This document shows, piece after piece, positions 52,440 through 61,296 of a stretch of 64,000 nucleotides of DNA. A program made the position numbers and the translations under genes. Source of the DNA: Chryseobacterium sp. c4a (lineage in GTDB: Bacteria; Bacteroidota; Bacteroidia; Flavobacteriales; Weeksellaceae). The notes beneath the pieces were generated by a model. It searched no databases. It was not told where the DNA came from and saw only the letters and a list, made by a program, of their open reading frames with translations. Each line of letters starts with the position of its first letter. The first letter of the stretch is position 1. The DNA lies in contig NZ_WXVU01000013.1 in NCBI RefSeq assembly GCF_009900745.1, forward strand, positions 62,001 through 126,000. Reading direction: 5' to 3'.

Positions 52440-53504
52440 ATGATTATGAAATATATTTTACTTTCAGCGTTTGCATTGGCATTGTTCTCCTGTAAAGGAA
52501 AAGAAAACGGAAAGCCTGGTGAAAAGAAAGATTCATTAACTGCTGTAAAAGCTGCTCCCAATACAGAATCACAAAAAGACTTTGACATTCTGAAAGTATT
52601 ACTGGATGAAGAAATAGGCAATGAGAAACCTAAAGAAATAGATTATAAAAATTATACGGTCTCTTTTCGTAATGATGAAGATCCATATACAGTGACTTTC
52701 CATACAATAGCTTCTGATGATTTTAATAATGACGGAATCACAGATTATATCATAGAAAGAAACTCCGAAGGAATGCTGGGCGGAAATGCCAATACCAATT
52801 CCGAGATTTTATATATCATTATGGGAAAAGACCATAAAATAAGCCAAAGGCATGAAATACAGGAATCTGCTCCTTTTTCATACAACGTTCTGGACGGAAT
52901 TTCCTATGAAGGCGGAAAACTAAAAGCTACAGCACAACAGAACTACCGTTCTTACGATAAGCCGATAGACAGTCTGGAATCTACAGAACTTTCTTTTATT
53001 TATAAAGATGGAAATGTCTTCGAAGAATCTTATCTCACCAGTTGTTCTCTGGCGAAATGGAAAGATAAAAAGATCTTTAATCCAAGTTCTGAACATCACA
53101 GAAGTATAGACCGACATAATTATACCGAAACGATAGAAGAAAAGTATGCATCAAATGATTTTGAAGCCTCAGCAGAATTGTCAGGATGTGATAATTTGGT
53201 GATAATTTTTGAAGGAACTTATAAAACCGCAGATACAAGCCAGAAATCTATTGGAGAGAAAGGCAAACAGTTTCTGAGTTTTTTAGCTAAAAATACAAAT
53301 GGATACCTTCAGAAGGATCTTTCCGTTATTCAGAATTATTACCTGACTCATAAAATTTCAGAAGATGAAGCTAAAGCAGAAAATCTGTCCTTCTATATTT
53401 TCACTAATAAAGATAAAGGAAAACTCAACTTCAGACTTGTCATGACAAAAGAATCTAATCCAAAAGAAAACGAAAACTGGGAAATTGTAACCCGGGCAAA
53501 ATAG
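52440..53504 (+). CDS. Hypothetical lipoprotein with EF-hand-like loop
   Basis: A 354-residue lipoprotein with signal ending in LFSC (Cys at residue 18; an ATG two codons later would also serve). The mature part has DDFNNDGITDYII, an Asp/Asn-rich loop like dockerin or FG-GAP calcium sites. It then has mixed strands with a Cys pair region (YLTSCSLAKW, LSGCDNL). No family is recognised. It is flanked on both sides by inverted copies of the same palindromic element (52202-52340 and 53513-53663), and its own promoter lies in the spacer inside that pair. Confidence 0.6.
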   Translation: MIMKYILLSAFALALFSCKGKENGKPGEKKDSLTAVKAAPNTESQKDFDILKVLLDEEIGNEKPKEIDYKNYTVSFRNDEDPYTVTFHTIASDDFNNDGITDYIIERNSEGMLGGNANTNSEILYIIMGKDHKISQRHEIQESAPFSYNVLDGISYEGGKLKATAQQNYRSYDKPIDSLESTELSFIYKDGNVFEESYLTSCSLAKWKDKKIFNPSSEHHRSIDRHNYTETIEEKYASNDFEASAELSGCDNLVIIFEGTYKTADTSQKSIGEKGKQFLSFLAKNTNGYLQKDLSVIQNYYLTHKISEDEAKAENLSFYIFTNKDKGKLNFRLVMTKESNPKENENWEIVTRAK

Positions 53505-53512
53505 AATTAAAA

Positions 53513-53663
53513 GGCTGGAAGCTAGGAGCTGGAAGAAGGAAGTTAAGGATGTCATTAAACGATTATTACGTTCTTTATTATATTTTTCAAGAACTTTTAT
53601 ACTGATGATAAGTAGTGATATGACTGAAAGTAACTTCCATCTTCGTTCTTCCATCTTCCAGCC
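53513..53663. repeat. Palindromic intergenic element, copy B
   Basis: About 151 bases. The left arm (53513-53555) starts GGCTGGAAGCTAGGAG and the right arm ends with the complement (CATCTTCCAGCC, 53652-53663), so the whole can fold. It begins 8 bases after the lipoprotein stop and is inverted relative to copy A. Confidence 0.7.
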
Positions 53664-53693
53664 TATAAACAATAACACAAAAAATTAAAACAA

Positions 53694-54479
53694 ATGAATA
53701 CATACATTGATATTGGCATTAACCTGACCAATAAACAGTTCTACAATGAACAAGAAGAAATTATTAATCGCGCATTAGATAATGGCGTAGATTATATGAT
53801 CCTTACCGGAACAAGCGTTCGTGGAAGCAAAGAATCAGCAGAAATAGCAGAAGATTATCCTGATGTTTTATTTTCAACAGCAGGAATTCATCCGCATGAT
53901 GCAAAATCTTTTAATCATGAAAGCATTAACGAGCTGAGAAAGCTATTAAAACAGGATCACGTCATTTCAGTAGGCGAATGTGGATTGGATTTTGATCGCG
54001 ATTTTTCTCCAAGACCCGTTCAGGAAAAATGCTATAAAGCTCAGTTAGAATTATCAATAGAAGTTGATAAACCACTTTTCCTTCACGAGAGGTCAGCATT
54101 TAAAAAATTTAATGAAATTACAGATGATTATCTTTCCCGATTACCGGAAGCGGTGGTTCACTGTTTTACCGGAACATTAAATGAAGCAAAAGTATATCTG
54201 GACAAAGGATTTTATTTAGGCTTTACCGGAGCTATCAGCGATGAAAAAAGATTTAAACAGTTAGAAGAAGTGATCCGATATGTTCCGCTGGACAGAATGA
54301 TGATTGAGACTGATGCTCCATTCATGCTTCCGAAGAATATGCCGAGGGTGCAGAACAGACGAAATGAACCGTCATTCCTCCCTTATGTGGCCCAGACGAT
54401 TGCCCATCTGAAGAAGATCAGCATTTCAGAAGTTGCAGATGAAACGACAGAAACTGCCAAGAAGTTTTTCAGACTATAA
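53694..54479 (+). CDS. tatD: TatD family hydrolase
   Basis: Metal-dependent DNase or hydrolase of the TatD family, 261 residues. The motifs are in order: YIDIGINLT at the start, TAGIHPHDA, GECGLDFDRDF, FLHERSAF, VVHCFTG and IETDAPF. The form DIGINLT matches TatD itself rather than YcfH or YjjV. It is cytoplasmic and monocistronic, with a clear terminator 1 base after the stop. Confidence 0.9.
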   Translation: MNTYIDIGINLTNKQFYNEQEEIINRALDNGVDYMILTGTSVRGSKESAEIAEDYPDVLFSTAGIHPHDAKSFNHESINELRKLLKQDHVISVGECGLDFDRDFSPRPVQEKCYKAQLELSIEVDKPLFLHERSAFKKFNEITDDYLSRLPEAVVHCFTGTLNEAKVYLDKGFYLGFTGAISDEKRFKQLEEVIRYVPLDRMMIETDAPFMLPKNMPRVQNRRNEPSFLPYVAQTIAHLKKISISEVADETTETAKKFFRL

Positions 54480-54516
54480 AAAAGAGCTCTACTGATACAG
54501 TAAAGCTCTTTTTTTA
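54480..54516 (+). terminator. Terminator after tatD
   Basis: Stem of AAGAGCT with its complement, continued by inner TACTG/CAGTA, followed by a run of eight T. Confidence 0.85.
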
Positions 54517-54546
54517 TTGTTGAAAGGTTAATCCTTTTATCTTTTC

Positions 54547-55257
54547 TTATAAACTCTTGATGGCAGACTCTAAAGCCAATTCCATCATAGGTTTCAATGC
54601 TGTTTCTCTTTCGTCAGCAGAGATTTTCTCATGAGTTGGTATAATATCAGTTACTGTAAGAATAGTAGCTGCATTTTTACCTAAGTGCTGAGCATTAGCA
54701 AACAATCCGAAAGCTTCCATTTCTACTGCAGGACAGTTGTATCTTGTAGCAATTTCAGGAGTATTAGGATCTTTTCTGTAGAAAATATCACTACTGTGGA
54801 TATTGATCGCTTTAGCATCTATTGATAATTCTTTAGACGTTTCATTGATCGTATTGAAGATATTTCCTTGGTGAGGAAGAATATCACCTTCAATTCCCCA
54901 TGCATATTTAGCATATGTACTTTCGCTGGCTGCATTTTCAATATTTAAAATATCAAAAAGTTTAAGATCCGTATTGTAAGCACCACAAGTTCCGATTCTG
55001 ATGATGGTATCTACTTCATACTCTGTAAATAACTCAAAAGAATAGATCCCGATACTTGGGAATCCCATTCCACTAGCTCCTACAGTGATTTCTTTACCTT
55101 TATAAAGACCTGTATAATAAAAGATACCTCTTGTTTTGCTTACCAGTTTTGCATTTTCTAAATAATTTTCAGCAATATACTGTGCACGAAGCGGATCCCC
55201 CGGCTGCAATACTACTTTAGCAATTTCTCCTTTTTTTGCACTGATGTGAATACTCAT
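54547..55257 (-). CDS. deoD: Purine-nucleoside phosphorylase
   Basis: Splits purine nucleosides with phosphate to free base and ribose-1-phosphate. The 236-residue DeoD-type protein has VLQPGDPLRAQYIAE, MGFPSIGIYSFEL, the phosphate/ribose motif RIGTCGAY, and VEMEAFGLF near the active site. Length is normal. A -7 element lies 19 bases upstream. It is convergent with tatD. Confidence 0.94.
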   Translation of the reverse strand: MSIHISAKKGEIAKVVLQPGDPLRAQYIAENYLENAKLVSKTRGIFYYTGLYKGKEITVGASGMGFPSIGIYSFELFTEYEVDTIIRIGTCGAYNTDLKLFDILNIENAASESTYAKYAWGIEGDILPHQGNIFNTINETSKELSIDAKAINIHSSDIFYRKDPNTPEIATRYNCPAVEMEAFGLFANAQHLGKNAATILTVTDIIPTHEKISADERETALKPMMELALESAIKSL

Positions 55258-55276
55258 AATTTAATTTTGAATGGCA

Positions 55277-55284
55277 CAAAGATA
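55277..55284 (-). promoter_or_regulatory. -7 promoter element of deoD
   Basis: TATCTTTG on the minus strand (TAnnTTTG), 19 bases before the start codon. No clear -33. Confidence 0.45.
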
Positions 55285-55507
55285 ATAACTTTTATATTGA
55301 CCTCATCATTGTGAGAAGTGAAATGATGAAGCCATTTTATAAGAATATCACAGGTAAATAATTGTATATAAATGTTTTGTTGATGTCTTTTAAACCAGAG
55401 TTTTAAGATCTTTGCTTTTGTCCGTCTTTTTGCAATAAAAATAAAAACAGGTAAATACAGAACAAAGATAGAATAACCGAGAGCGGATATACCTCAGTGC
55501 TGGCAGC

Positions 55508-55515
55508 TACTTTTG
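55508..55515 (+). promoter_or_regulatory. -7 promoter element for the VOC gene
   Basis: TACTTTTG (TAnnTTTG), 28 bases before the start codon. Confidence 0.4.
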
Positions 55516-55543
55516 CAATATTCAATATTCTTAAAATTAAAAA

Positions 55544-55933
55544 ATGAAAATAGAGCATATTGCAGTCTGGGTAAAAGACCTTGAAAGATCCAGAGCATTT
55601 TACGAGAAGTATTTTGGAGCAGTTTCCAATGAAAAGTATATTAATCCAATCAAAAATTTTGAATCCTATTTCCTCAGTTTTGAAAATGGCAGCCGACTTG
55701 AAATCATGACCAAGCCAGATCTTAGAGAAAGTAGTAACTCTTACGAATTCCAACAATTTGGGATCATCCATATTGCATTTTCAGTAGAAAATAAAGAAAA
55801 AGTAAATGAGCTTACAGAGACTTTAAGAAAAGACGGCTATACCATTGCAGGTGAACCCCGAACAACAGGAGATGGATATTATGAAAGTGTAATCCTCGAT
55901 CCAGAAAACAACATCATTGAAATTGTTGCTTAA
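55544..55933 (+). CDS. VOC family protein, glyoxalase-like
   Basis: A 129-residue vicinal-oxygen-chelate protein. It opens MKIEHIAVWVKDLERSRAFYEKYFG (key part EHIAVWVKDL, metal His), has GIIHIAFSVENKE (second metal His) and ends DPENNIIEIVA (metal Glu). Order and length match the glyoxalase/bleomycin-resistance superfamily; the substrate is unknown. It is cytoplasmic and monocistronic, with a hairpin terminator inside a repeat just after it. Confidence 0.88.
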   Translation: MKIEHIAVWVKDLERSRAFYEKYFGAVSNEKYINPIKNFESYFLSFENGSRLEIMTKPDLRESSNSYEFQQFGIIHIAFSVENKEKVNELTETLRKDGYTIAGEPRTTGDGYYESVILDPENNIIEIVA

Positions 55934-55935
55934 AC

Positions 55936-55970
55936 TGTCATTGCGAGGAGCGCTAGCGACGAAGCAATCT
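55936..55970. repeat. CATTGCGAGGAGCG palindromic repeat
   Basis: Matches the widespread TGTCATTGCGAGGAGCG...CGACGAAGCAATCT repeat that I recall from Bacteroidota and other genomes. ATTGC (55940) pairs with GCAAT (55964-55968). It overlaps the VOC gene's terminator. Confidence 0.8.
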
Positions 55971-55992
55971 CTTTCTCTTGAAGAGATTTTTA
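55966..55992 (+). terminator. Terminator after the VOC gene
   Basis: Stem AATCTCTT with AAGAGATT, loop of 7, then T run TTTTTA. It lies 33 bases after the stop. Confidence 0.5.
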
Positions 55993-56396
55993 TTGTTGGA
56001 AAACATTAAAGTACATAAGTACAAAGATATTTTGAAATGTATTATTTGTAATGAAAAGTATTGATTTACAGTGAATTATATTTTATGTATTTTTTTATGC
56101 AATTTTCTATGTGCCCTTTAGTTTGTAAAAAGAAATTAAGTTTACAAACTAAAGGGCATATAGATTTTATATATCCTAAATAATAATTCGTACATCCATT
56201 GCAATTATTTAACAGTACACAATCTTGTCGCAGATAAAATCTTATCGCCTTTAAAAGCATCAAAAAGAAAAAGTTTTGCGCCTTAGCGTTTTCCAACATA
56301 CAATTCTTTCAAAGTAAAAAAAACGCCACTTGCAGCCTTAAAACCCGCATTTTTCCATCAGCAGCATAATTTAATATCAATCCTCACTTCAAAAGT
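55993..56396. other. Gene-free spacer before the MoxR operon
   Basis: About 400 bases with no ORF that looks coding (a 77-codon minus frame across it has no start context and poor composition). It holds the strong hairpin at 56106-56164 and AT-rich filler, with words such as GCGCCTTAGCGTTTTCC near 56278 that resemble common flavobacterial spacer repeats. Confidence 0.5.
56106..56164. repeat. 24-bp inverted repeat hairpin
   Basis: Positions 56106-56129 pair with 56141-56164 over 24 bp with one G-T pair and an 11-base loop. There is no T run beside it, so it is not a typical terminator. Confidence 0.85.
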
Positions 56397-56426
56397 TTTG
56401 TTCTCAACGAAATAATTCTATTTTTG
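56397..56426 (+). promoter_or_regulatory. Strong Bacteroidota promoter of the MoxR-vWA operon
   Basis: TTTG at 56397-56400 and TATTTTTG at 56419-56426, 18 bases apart, fit the -33/-7 consensus very well. The box ends 4 bases before the first ATG at 56431, so the operon message is probably leaderless. Confidence 0.7.
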
Positions 56427-56430
56427 TTAG

Positions 56431-57081
56431 ATGATGGAAACCAAATCACCATTTTTAGATACAATCTTTCTGCTGAGGAAAAATGAATGCATTACGCTAT
56501 TTTCCAATATTCAGACGATTTCCTCCAAAGAAGAGCAGGAAGCAGAAGAATATTTTGAAGCAGAATTTGAAAAAGAAAGACTTGAATTTCTGTCCGACCA
56601 GTTAATATGTAATAAGACAACAGCTGTTTGGGCAGCAAAAGTATTGTATTATAGTGCTCAGTTATATTTAATAAGAGAAAATACAATCAATAATCTTGAA
56701 AATCTTATTCCGAAGTTTAAAGGAACAAGAGATATTTCCTCTGTTTTATCTGCCGATCTATGTTTGAGATTCCTACCTGAAGTGATGATTGCCCTGAATT
56801 CAATAGATCCCGAAGACCCACTCATTAAGATGCTTGAAGATATTCTTACAGAATTCCATTATTCAGGAGTTGGATATGATCTTGACCTGAAGCATGTAAA
56901 CTGGCAGAAAGAGTTGGAAGATAAAACCTATCGGAAATTATATTTGGAAAGAATTGTTGAGAAAAAAGACTATAAACTGGCGGAGGTTCCATTCATCAAT
57001 AAATTACTTATCGCAGAATTTGGAATGCATAAAGATGCATTCTGGAGAGAATTGAAAATAATACCTGAGGAAAATCAATGA
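56431..57081 (+). CDS. Ternary-system accessory protein 1, helical
   Basis: First gene of the operon. The 216-residue acidic, mostly helical soluble protein (KEEQEAEEYFEAEFEKERLEF is a coiled-coil-like run; key parts only) has no known catalytic motif. By position and size it should be one of the bpX accessory families of the MoxR-vWA-beta-propeller ternary system; I cannot say which number. ATG codons at 56431 and 56434 are both possible. It overlaps the ATPase gene by 4 bases (ATGA), so translation is coupled. Confidence 0.6.
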   Translation: MMETKSPFLDTIFLLRKNECITLFSNIQTISSKEEQEAEEYFEAEFEKERLEFLSDQLICNKTTAVWAAKVLYYSAQLYLIRENTINNLENLIPKFKGTRDISSVLSADLCLRFLPEVMIALNSIDPEDPLIKMLEDILTEFHYSGVGYDLDLKHVNWQKELEDKTYRKLYLERIVEKKDYKLAEVPFINKLLIAEFGMHKDAFWRELKIIPEENQ

Positions 57082-58211
57082 TACAGAATATTAATACACT
57101 CAATACGGTTTTAAACTATGTTAAAGACACCTTTGTTGGAAAAAATGATGTAGTAGACTTATTGGGAATTTGTCTTTTGGCAAGAGAAAATGCTTTTTTA
57201 TATGGGCCTCCGGGTACTGCAAAATCAGCTATTGTAAGAACCTTAGCTAAAACTGTAAAAGACGGAAAGAACTTTGAATATCTTTTAACCCGTTTTACGG
57301 AACCAAATGAAATTTTTGGCCCTTTTGATATCAGAAAATTAAAAGAAGGTGAACTTCTTACTAATACTGAAGGAATGATGCCTGAAGCTTCCATGGTTTT
57401 TCTGGATGAGATCTTCAATGCCAATTCTGCTATCTTGAATTCCCTTTTGATGGCTCTTAATGAAAAGATCTTCAAAAGAGGAAAAGAAACCAAACATTTA
57501 CCAGCTTTGATGTTTGTAGGAGCAAGCAATGTTCTTCCGGAAGATGAAGCTTTGAATGCGTTGTTCGATCGTTTTCTGATAAGAATCAATGTAGATTACG
57601 TCAATCCGGAGCTCTTACAGCAAGTACTTTTAGCAGGAAGAAAATTGGAAAATGAAGAAGAAACGGACATTCCGGAAATTCATGCCGATCAGATCAGAGA
57701 ACTTCAGAATCTGTGTAGAACAAAAGATTTAAGACCAATTTATGAAGTATATCTGAATACCATTATGAGTCTTCGAAACACAGGAATTGCTATTTCCGAC
57801 CGTAGAGCAGTGAAACTTCAGAATCTCATCGCTGCAAGTGCTTTGATTTGCGGAAGAAATGAAGCCGTTTTATCAGACCTTTGGGTTCTGAAACATATCT
57901 GGGATACAGAAGAACAAATTGAAATTCTGGAAGGAATCATCAACCGAACCATTGAGAAGGACGATCATCCAAATTCCCATCCGCAGGCCATGCAGAACAA
58001 GACTCCCAATCCGGAAGAAGTGATGAAGGATGTGAAAATCCTTGTTGATAAATGGAATCAGGGACAACTAAGCTTTGAAGAACAAAACGTAATTAAAGAT
58101 AAACTAAGATACCTTCAAACACGATGTGACTGGATCAGAAACCCTGAACAGAAACAATACATTCAGCAAGAAATTGAAAGCTTATGGCAGAAAATTCTTC
58201 AAACCATATAA
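57078..58211 (+). CDS. MoxR-type AAA+ ATPase
   Basis: A 377-residue AAA+ ATPase of the MoxR/RavA group, a chaperone-like motor that usually acts with a von Willebrand A partner. Walker A is GPPGTAKS at 43-50, Walker B is VFLDE at 107-111, sensor 1 is GASNVLP with Asn151, and the arginine finger region is FDRF with Arg165. The inserts typical of MoxR (TEPNEIFGPF) are intact. The C-terminal 60 residues form a helical extension. It is the energy source of the system. It overlaps the genes before (4 bases) and after (28 bases). Confidence 0.92.
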   Translation: MIQNINTLNTVLNYVKDTFVGKNDVVDLLGICLLARENAFLYGPPGTAKSAIVRTLAKTVKDGKNFEYLLTRFTEPNEIFGPFDIRKLKEGELLTNTEGMMPEASMVFLDEIFNANSAILNSLLMALNEKIFKRGKETKHLPALMFVGASNVLPEDEALNALFDRFLIRINVDYVNPELLQQVLLAGRKLENEEETDIPEIHADQIRELQNLCRTKDLRPIYEVYLNTIMSLRNTGIAISDRRAVKLQNLIAASALICGRNEAVLSDLWVLKHIWDTEEQIEILEGIINRTIEKDDHPNSHPQAMQNKTPNPEEVMKDVKILVDKWNQGQLSFEEQNVIKDKLRYLQTRCDWIRNPEQKQYIQQEIESLWQKILQTI

Positions 58212-58927
58212 AAGAATTCTGGGCAGAAATTCCCCGTGCCGATGAAGATTATTTAGGCTCTCTACGAGACTGGAAAAACGTTCAGATTGCAACGGATGAT
58301 GAAACAATATGGCTCAAAGGCTTCACAGATGAACAAGCATTAGCTTCAGAGCTTCATCAATTGCCTAATTTTTTGCTGTACGAACTTCGGGATGGCCTTT
58401 TATTTAAAAAAGAAGCCTTGGTTCCCAGTAAAAAAATGAGAACAGCATTGCTTTGGATGCCTATTGATAAAGCATTAAGGCTTACTTTTCCAGCTTCTAA
58501 CCAAAATTATTTTGGGATCAGTGAAAAAGTATCAGTCAGATTAAAAGAAAGTAATGAAGAACATCCGGTCATTGTTTTAATAAGCAAAATCCAGGATATC
58601 AAAGAAAGTATGGCAGCATTGCCAAAATTCAGGCTGGAAAAAATAGAATGGGCTGTGATGGACGATAATGCTCTTTTTTTAGGAACTCCATTATTAAGTC
58701 TGCCGGGAAAAACATATTGGACAAAAGACGGACACCTTTTGCCTTCCGGTTTTGATTTTGAGTTTAAAAACCTGAGTATATTTTTACAGCAGAAATATAA
58801 TAAAGAATTAGATGGATGGCTGTTATGGGATGTGAATGGAAACTATCTTTCAATAAAGAAAACAGATTTCCGACCATTGTCCGTAAGCTCATTCCGTCTT
58901 ACTGAAAAATCAAGAGAATGGAATTAA
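58184..58927 (+). CDS. Ternary-system accessory protein 2
   Basis: A 247-residue soluble protein between the ATPase and the vWA gene, overlapping them by 28 and 10 bases. It has alternating strands with LWMPIDKALRLTFP, a Gly/Pro turn region GTPLLSLPGKTYW, and an aromatic C-terminal motif LDGWLLWDVNGNYL. No enzyme motif is seen. By context it is a bpX-type component that may bridge ATPase and vWA protein; that is inference. Confidence 0.6.
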   Translation: MAENSSNHIKEFWAEIPRADEDYLGSLRDWKNVQIATDDETIWLKGFTDEQALASELHQLPNFLLYELRDGLLFKKEALVPSKKMRTALLWMPIDKALRLTFPASNQNYFGISEKVSVRLKESNEEHPVIVLISKIQDIKESMAALPKFRLEKIEWAVMDDNALFLGTPLLSLPGKTYWTKDGHLLPSGFDFEFKNLSIFLQQKYNKELDGWLLWDVNGNYLSIKKTDFRPLSVSSFRLTEKSREWN

Positions 58928-61296
58928 AGGCATACTTCCAGTCCTATGAAAATTATTTTTGGGAATGGAAAACCGATGAAGATGTTCCCGGAGATTCCGG
59001 ATATAACAATAACAATCTCCTCTCCGTTCCAGGAGTAGGGGCTATTGCTTATAGGCCTTATGTCATGGAAATTCTTAAAGAACTTCAGCCTCAGGGATGG
59101 CCTCCATTCGGGGCTTTATTGATGGTCTTATATGCCATGCAGGAAGGATATACAGATTTTGCAAGCCCTTTAAGACATACTACAAAATTATATAGTGTTG
59201 GAAATTTTGAATTTAATGCAGAAAAAGAGATTGAATTTCTTGATAAAATAAAAGCACTTCCTAAAGTTTACAAACAAAAACAGAACAAAATTGTACTGTT
59301 ACAGACTTTATTTAAAGATAGTCACAATACAATATCTTCTGTAAGTGCTAAACTTTCCTTGAAACTCTATTACAAAAGAGCTCATGAACTTGTTGCCAGT
59401 GCAGATAAAAAAACTGATGGGGCATCCGCTTTAACCAGAGATTTAAAAGCTTTGGATCTTAATGACAAATTTCCAACTACACAATCCATCATTGATGCGA
59501 TGAAAGGATTCATCGAAGAACCAGAATTGGATGATGAGATTGTAGAGGAAGAAACTACAGCAGATACCGCTAAAGACTTTATCAGAGAACTGGTGGAAGA
59601 GCCTAAAACATTTCAGGTAGGAAGTCTGATTAAAAGGATTTGGAGCGGACTTAAAATTCCAATGCGTCATCTTTCTCCGGGAGAACAACCTATCGGTGGA
59701 GTTTCTGATATGACCAATAAAGGTGATTTTCATAAAATGCTCTTGTCAGAATTTGCTAATGATGATGAGGTATTCATGAATCGTGTGGCGAATAATGAAG
59801 CCTTATACATTCAAAGAGAAATACCACCCGAAGAAAATATTTTTGAAAGAATAATTCTTATAGATACTTCCCTTAGAAACTGGGGAACACCAAAAGTACT
59901 GGCATTTGCATCAGCAATAGCCATTATAAAACATCCTAAAGCCCACTCAGAATGTAAAGTGATGGCACTGGGGCAGGCAGCAGTTCCCATTTCTCTGAAT
60001 AAAGTAGAAACCGTAATTGAAAATCTCAATCAGGTAAGCCCTGTGCTGGAAGCTTCAGAAGCATTGGATAAATTTTTTAATGAAGAATATCCCCAAAAAG
60101 ATATAGAAGTATTTTTCATAACCCATGAAGAGAACCTCGAAGACGAAAAAGTTCAACGAGTTATTCATAAGAATAGAGATAAACTTAAATTTTTAGTAGC
60201 TACAACATCAAATGGAGAAATTAACTTTTATAAGCATGATAAAGGAGCGCGAAAGCATATCCAGAAAATAAAACTTCCCCTTCATGAATTGTGGGCTAAT
60301 CCGCCACAGCAGAAAAATACAGAAAACAATTCAAACGGAAAGAAAACCGAACTTCCATTAAATTATCCAATTCTGTTCCCAACTCCAGTTAATAAGATTG
60401 CTCAGTTTTTGTACGAAGGTGAATTTTTTATCCTAAGCTCAAAAAAACAATTGTTGAAAACGTATCTTTCTGATAATTATTATGACAGACACTCCTATGA
60501 TTACTATAAAACTTATCATGGTTGTGAGGTAATGATTGAAGACATTTCTGTAAAACCAACCGGACAATTTGCCCTGGCAAAAAATAAACAGAAACATTTT
60601 ATTCTCTGTCAATATCAACCTTCCAAAAAATTAGTATCTAAACTCAATCTGAATACAAGAGAGTATTCCGATATTAATGTTACCGGATTGAATATCCCGG
60701 ATGATTATCAACCCATTTATTTTGATCAGTCTTTCTATCTGCATCAGCCTGGCAACGCTCAGTTATATAAAATTAACATCGAAGGAAATATCTCTGTAGA
60801 GCCTTTTGATAACAAGTATTATGATCTGGATAAAAATATAGCAAAAGTAAATGCAGAAGTAGCCAAACTGAATAGAAGCGGATTAAAAATCATTGGAAAC
60901 TTCAATAAAATAGGGGTCAATGCTCATCATAATCTTGTTTTTTCAGGATTTGAAATAAGCAGCGTATATGAGAATAGTCTGAACCTCTATAAAAACAGAT
61001 CTGAGATCAAAATATTCGCAGAACAGAATAAAAATAAATATACCTTCCCGGATGGCAGCGAAGTTATTGCAGATTCTCGCGGGATGCTGACATTCAGGAG
61101 CAGTAACAAAGGAATTGAGGAATTTTATATACCCACTACAACTTATGGCTTCCTTGCATTGGCTACCTATACAGAATTTGGAGGATCAGAATATTACCTT
61201 CCGGAGCAAGCTTTATTGAAAGTAAGGACTATGGAAGAAATGTATGATCAATATTTAAAGCCATTTATAGAGCAGATCTTAGATTATGGAGCTTAG
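58918..61296 (+). CDS. vWA / beta-propeller protein of the ternary system
   Basis: A 792-residue protein with three parts. Residues 1-190 are a helical N-terminal domain (GDSGYNNNNLL, GWPPFGALLMVLYAMQEGY). Residues about 270-450 are a von Willebrand A-like domain with IILIDTSLRNWG near residue 315, whose metal-site motif is DxS followed by Arg instead of the usual DxSxS, so the MIDAS is degenerate. From about 480 to the end are repeated beta units (HFILCQYQP, IYFDQSFYLHQPG, LVFSGFEISS) like a beta-propeller. It overlaps both neighbours (10 and 11 bases). It is the likely ATPase partner and platform of the system. Confidence 0.8.
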   Translation: MELKAYFQSYENYFWEWKTDEDVPGDSGYNNNNLLSVPGVGAIAYRPYVMEILKELQPQGWPPFGALLMVLYAMQEGYTDFASPLRHTTKLYSVGNFEFNAEKEIEFLDKIKALPKVYKQKQNKIVLLQTLFKDSHNTISSVSAKLSLKLYYKRAHELVASADKKTDGASALTRDLKALDLNDKFPTTQSIIDAMKGFIEEPELDDEIVEEETTADTAKDFIRELVEEPKTFQVGSLIKRIWSGLKIPMRHLSPGEQPIGGVSDMTNKGDFHKMLLSEFANDDEVFMNRVANNEALYIQREIPPEENIFERIILIDTSLRNWGTPKVLAFASAIAIIKHPKAHSECKVMALGQAAVPISLNKVETVIENLNQVSPVLEASEALDKFFNEEYPQKDIEVFFITHEENLEDEKVQRVIHKNRDKLKFLVATTSNGEINFYKHDKGARKHIQKIKLPLHELWANPPQQKNTENNSNGKKTELPLNYPILFPTPVNKIAQFLYEGEFFILSSKKQLLKTYLSDNYYDRHSYDYYKTYHGCEVMIEDISVKPTGQFALAKNKQKHFILCQYQPSKKLVSKLNLNTREYSDINVTGLNIPDDYQPIYFDQSFYLHQPGNAQLYKINIEGNISVEPFDNKYYDLDKNIAKVNAEVAKLNRSGLKIIGNFNKIGVNAHHNLVFSGFEISSVYENSLNLYKNRSEIKIFAEQNKNKYTFPDGSEVIADSRGMLTFRSSNKGIEEFYIPTTTYGFLALATYTEFGGSEYYLPEQALLKVRTMEEMYDQYLKPFIEQILDYGA

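Noticed and set aside
56066..56299. 77-codon minus frame in the spacer before the MoxR operon
   Set aside because: It crosses the strong hairpin and has no start context or coding look.
57116..57589. 157-codon minus-strand frame across the ATPase gene
   Set aside because: It is the antisense shadow of a clear MoxR gene and has no family features.
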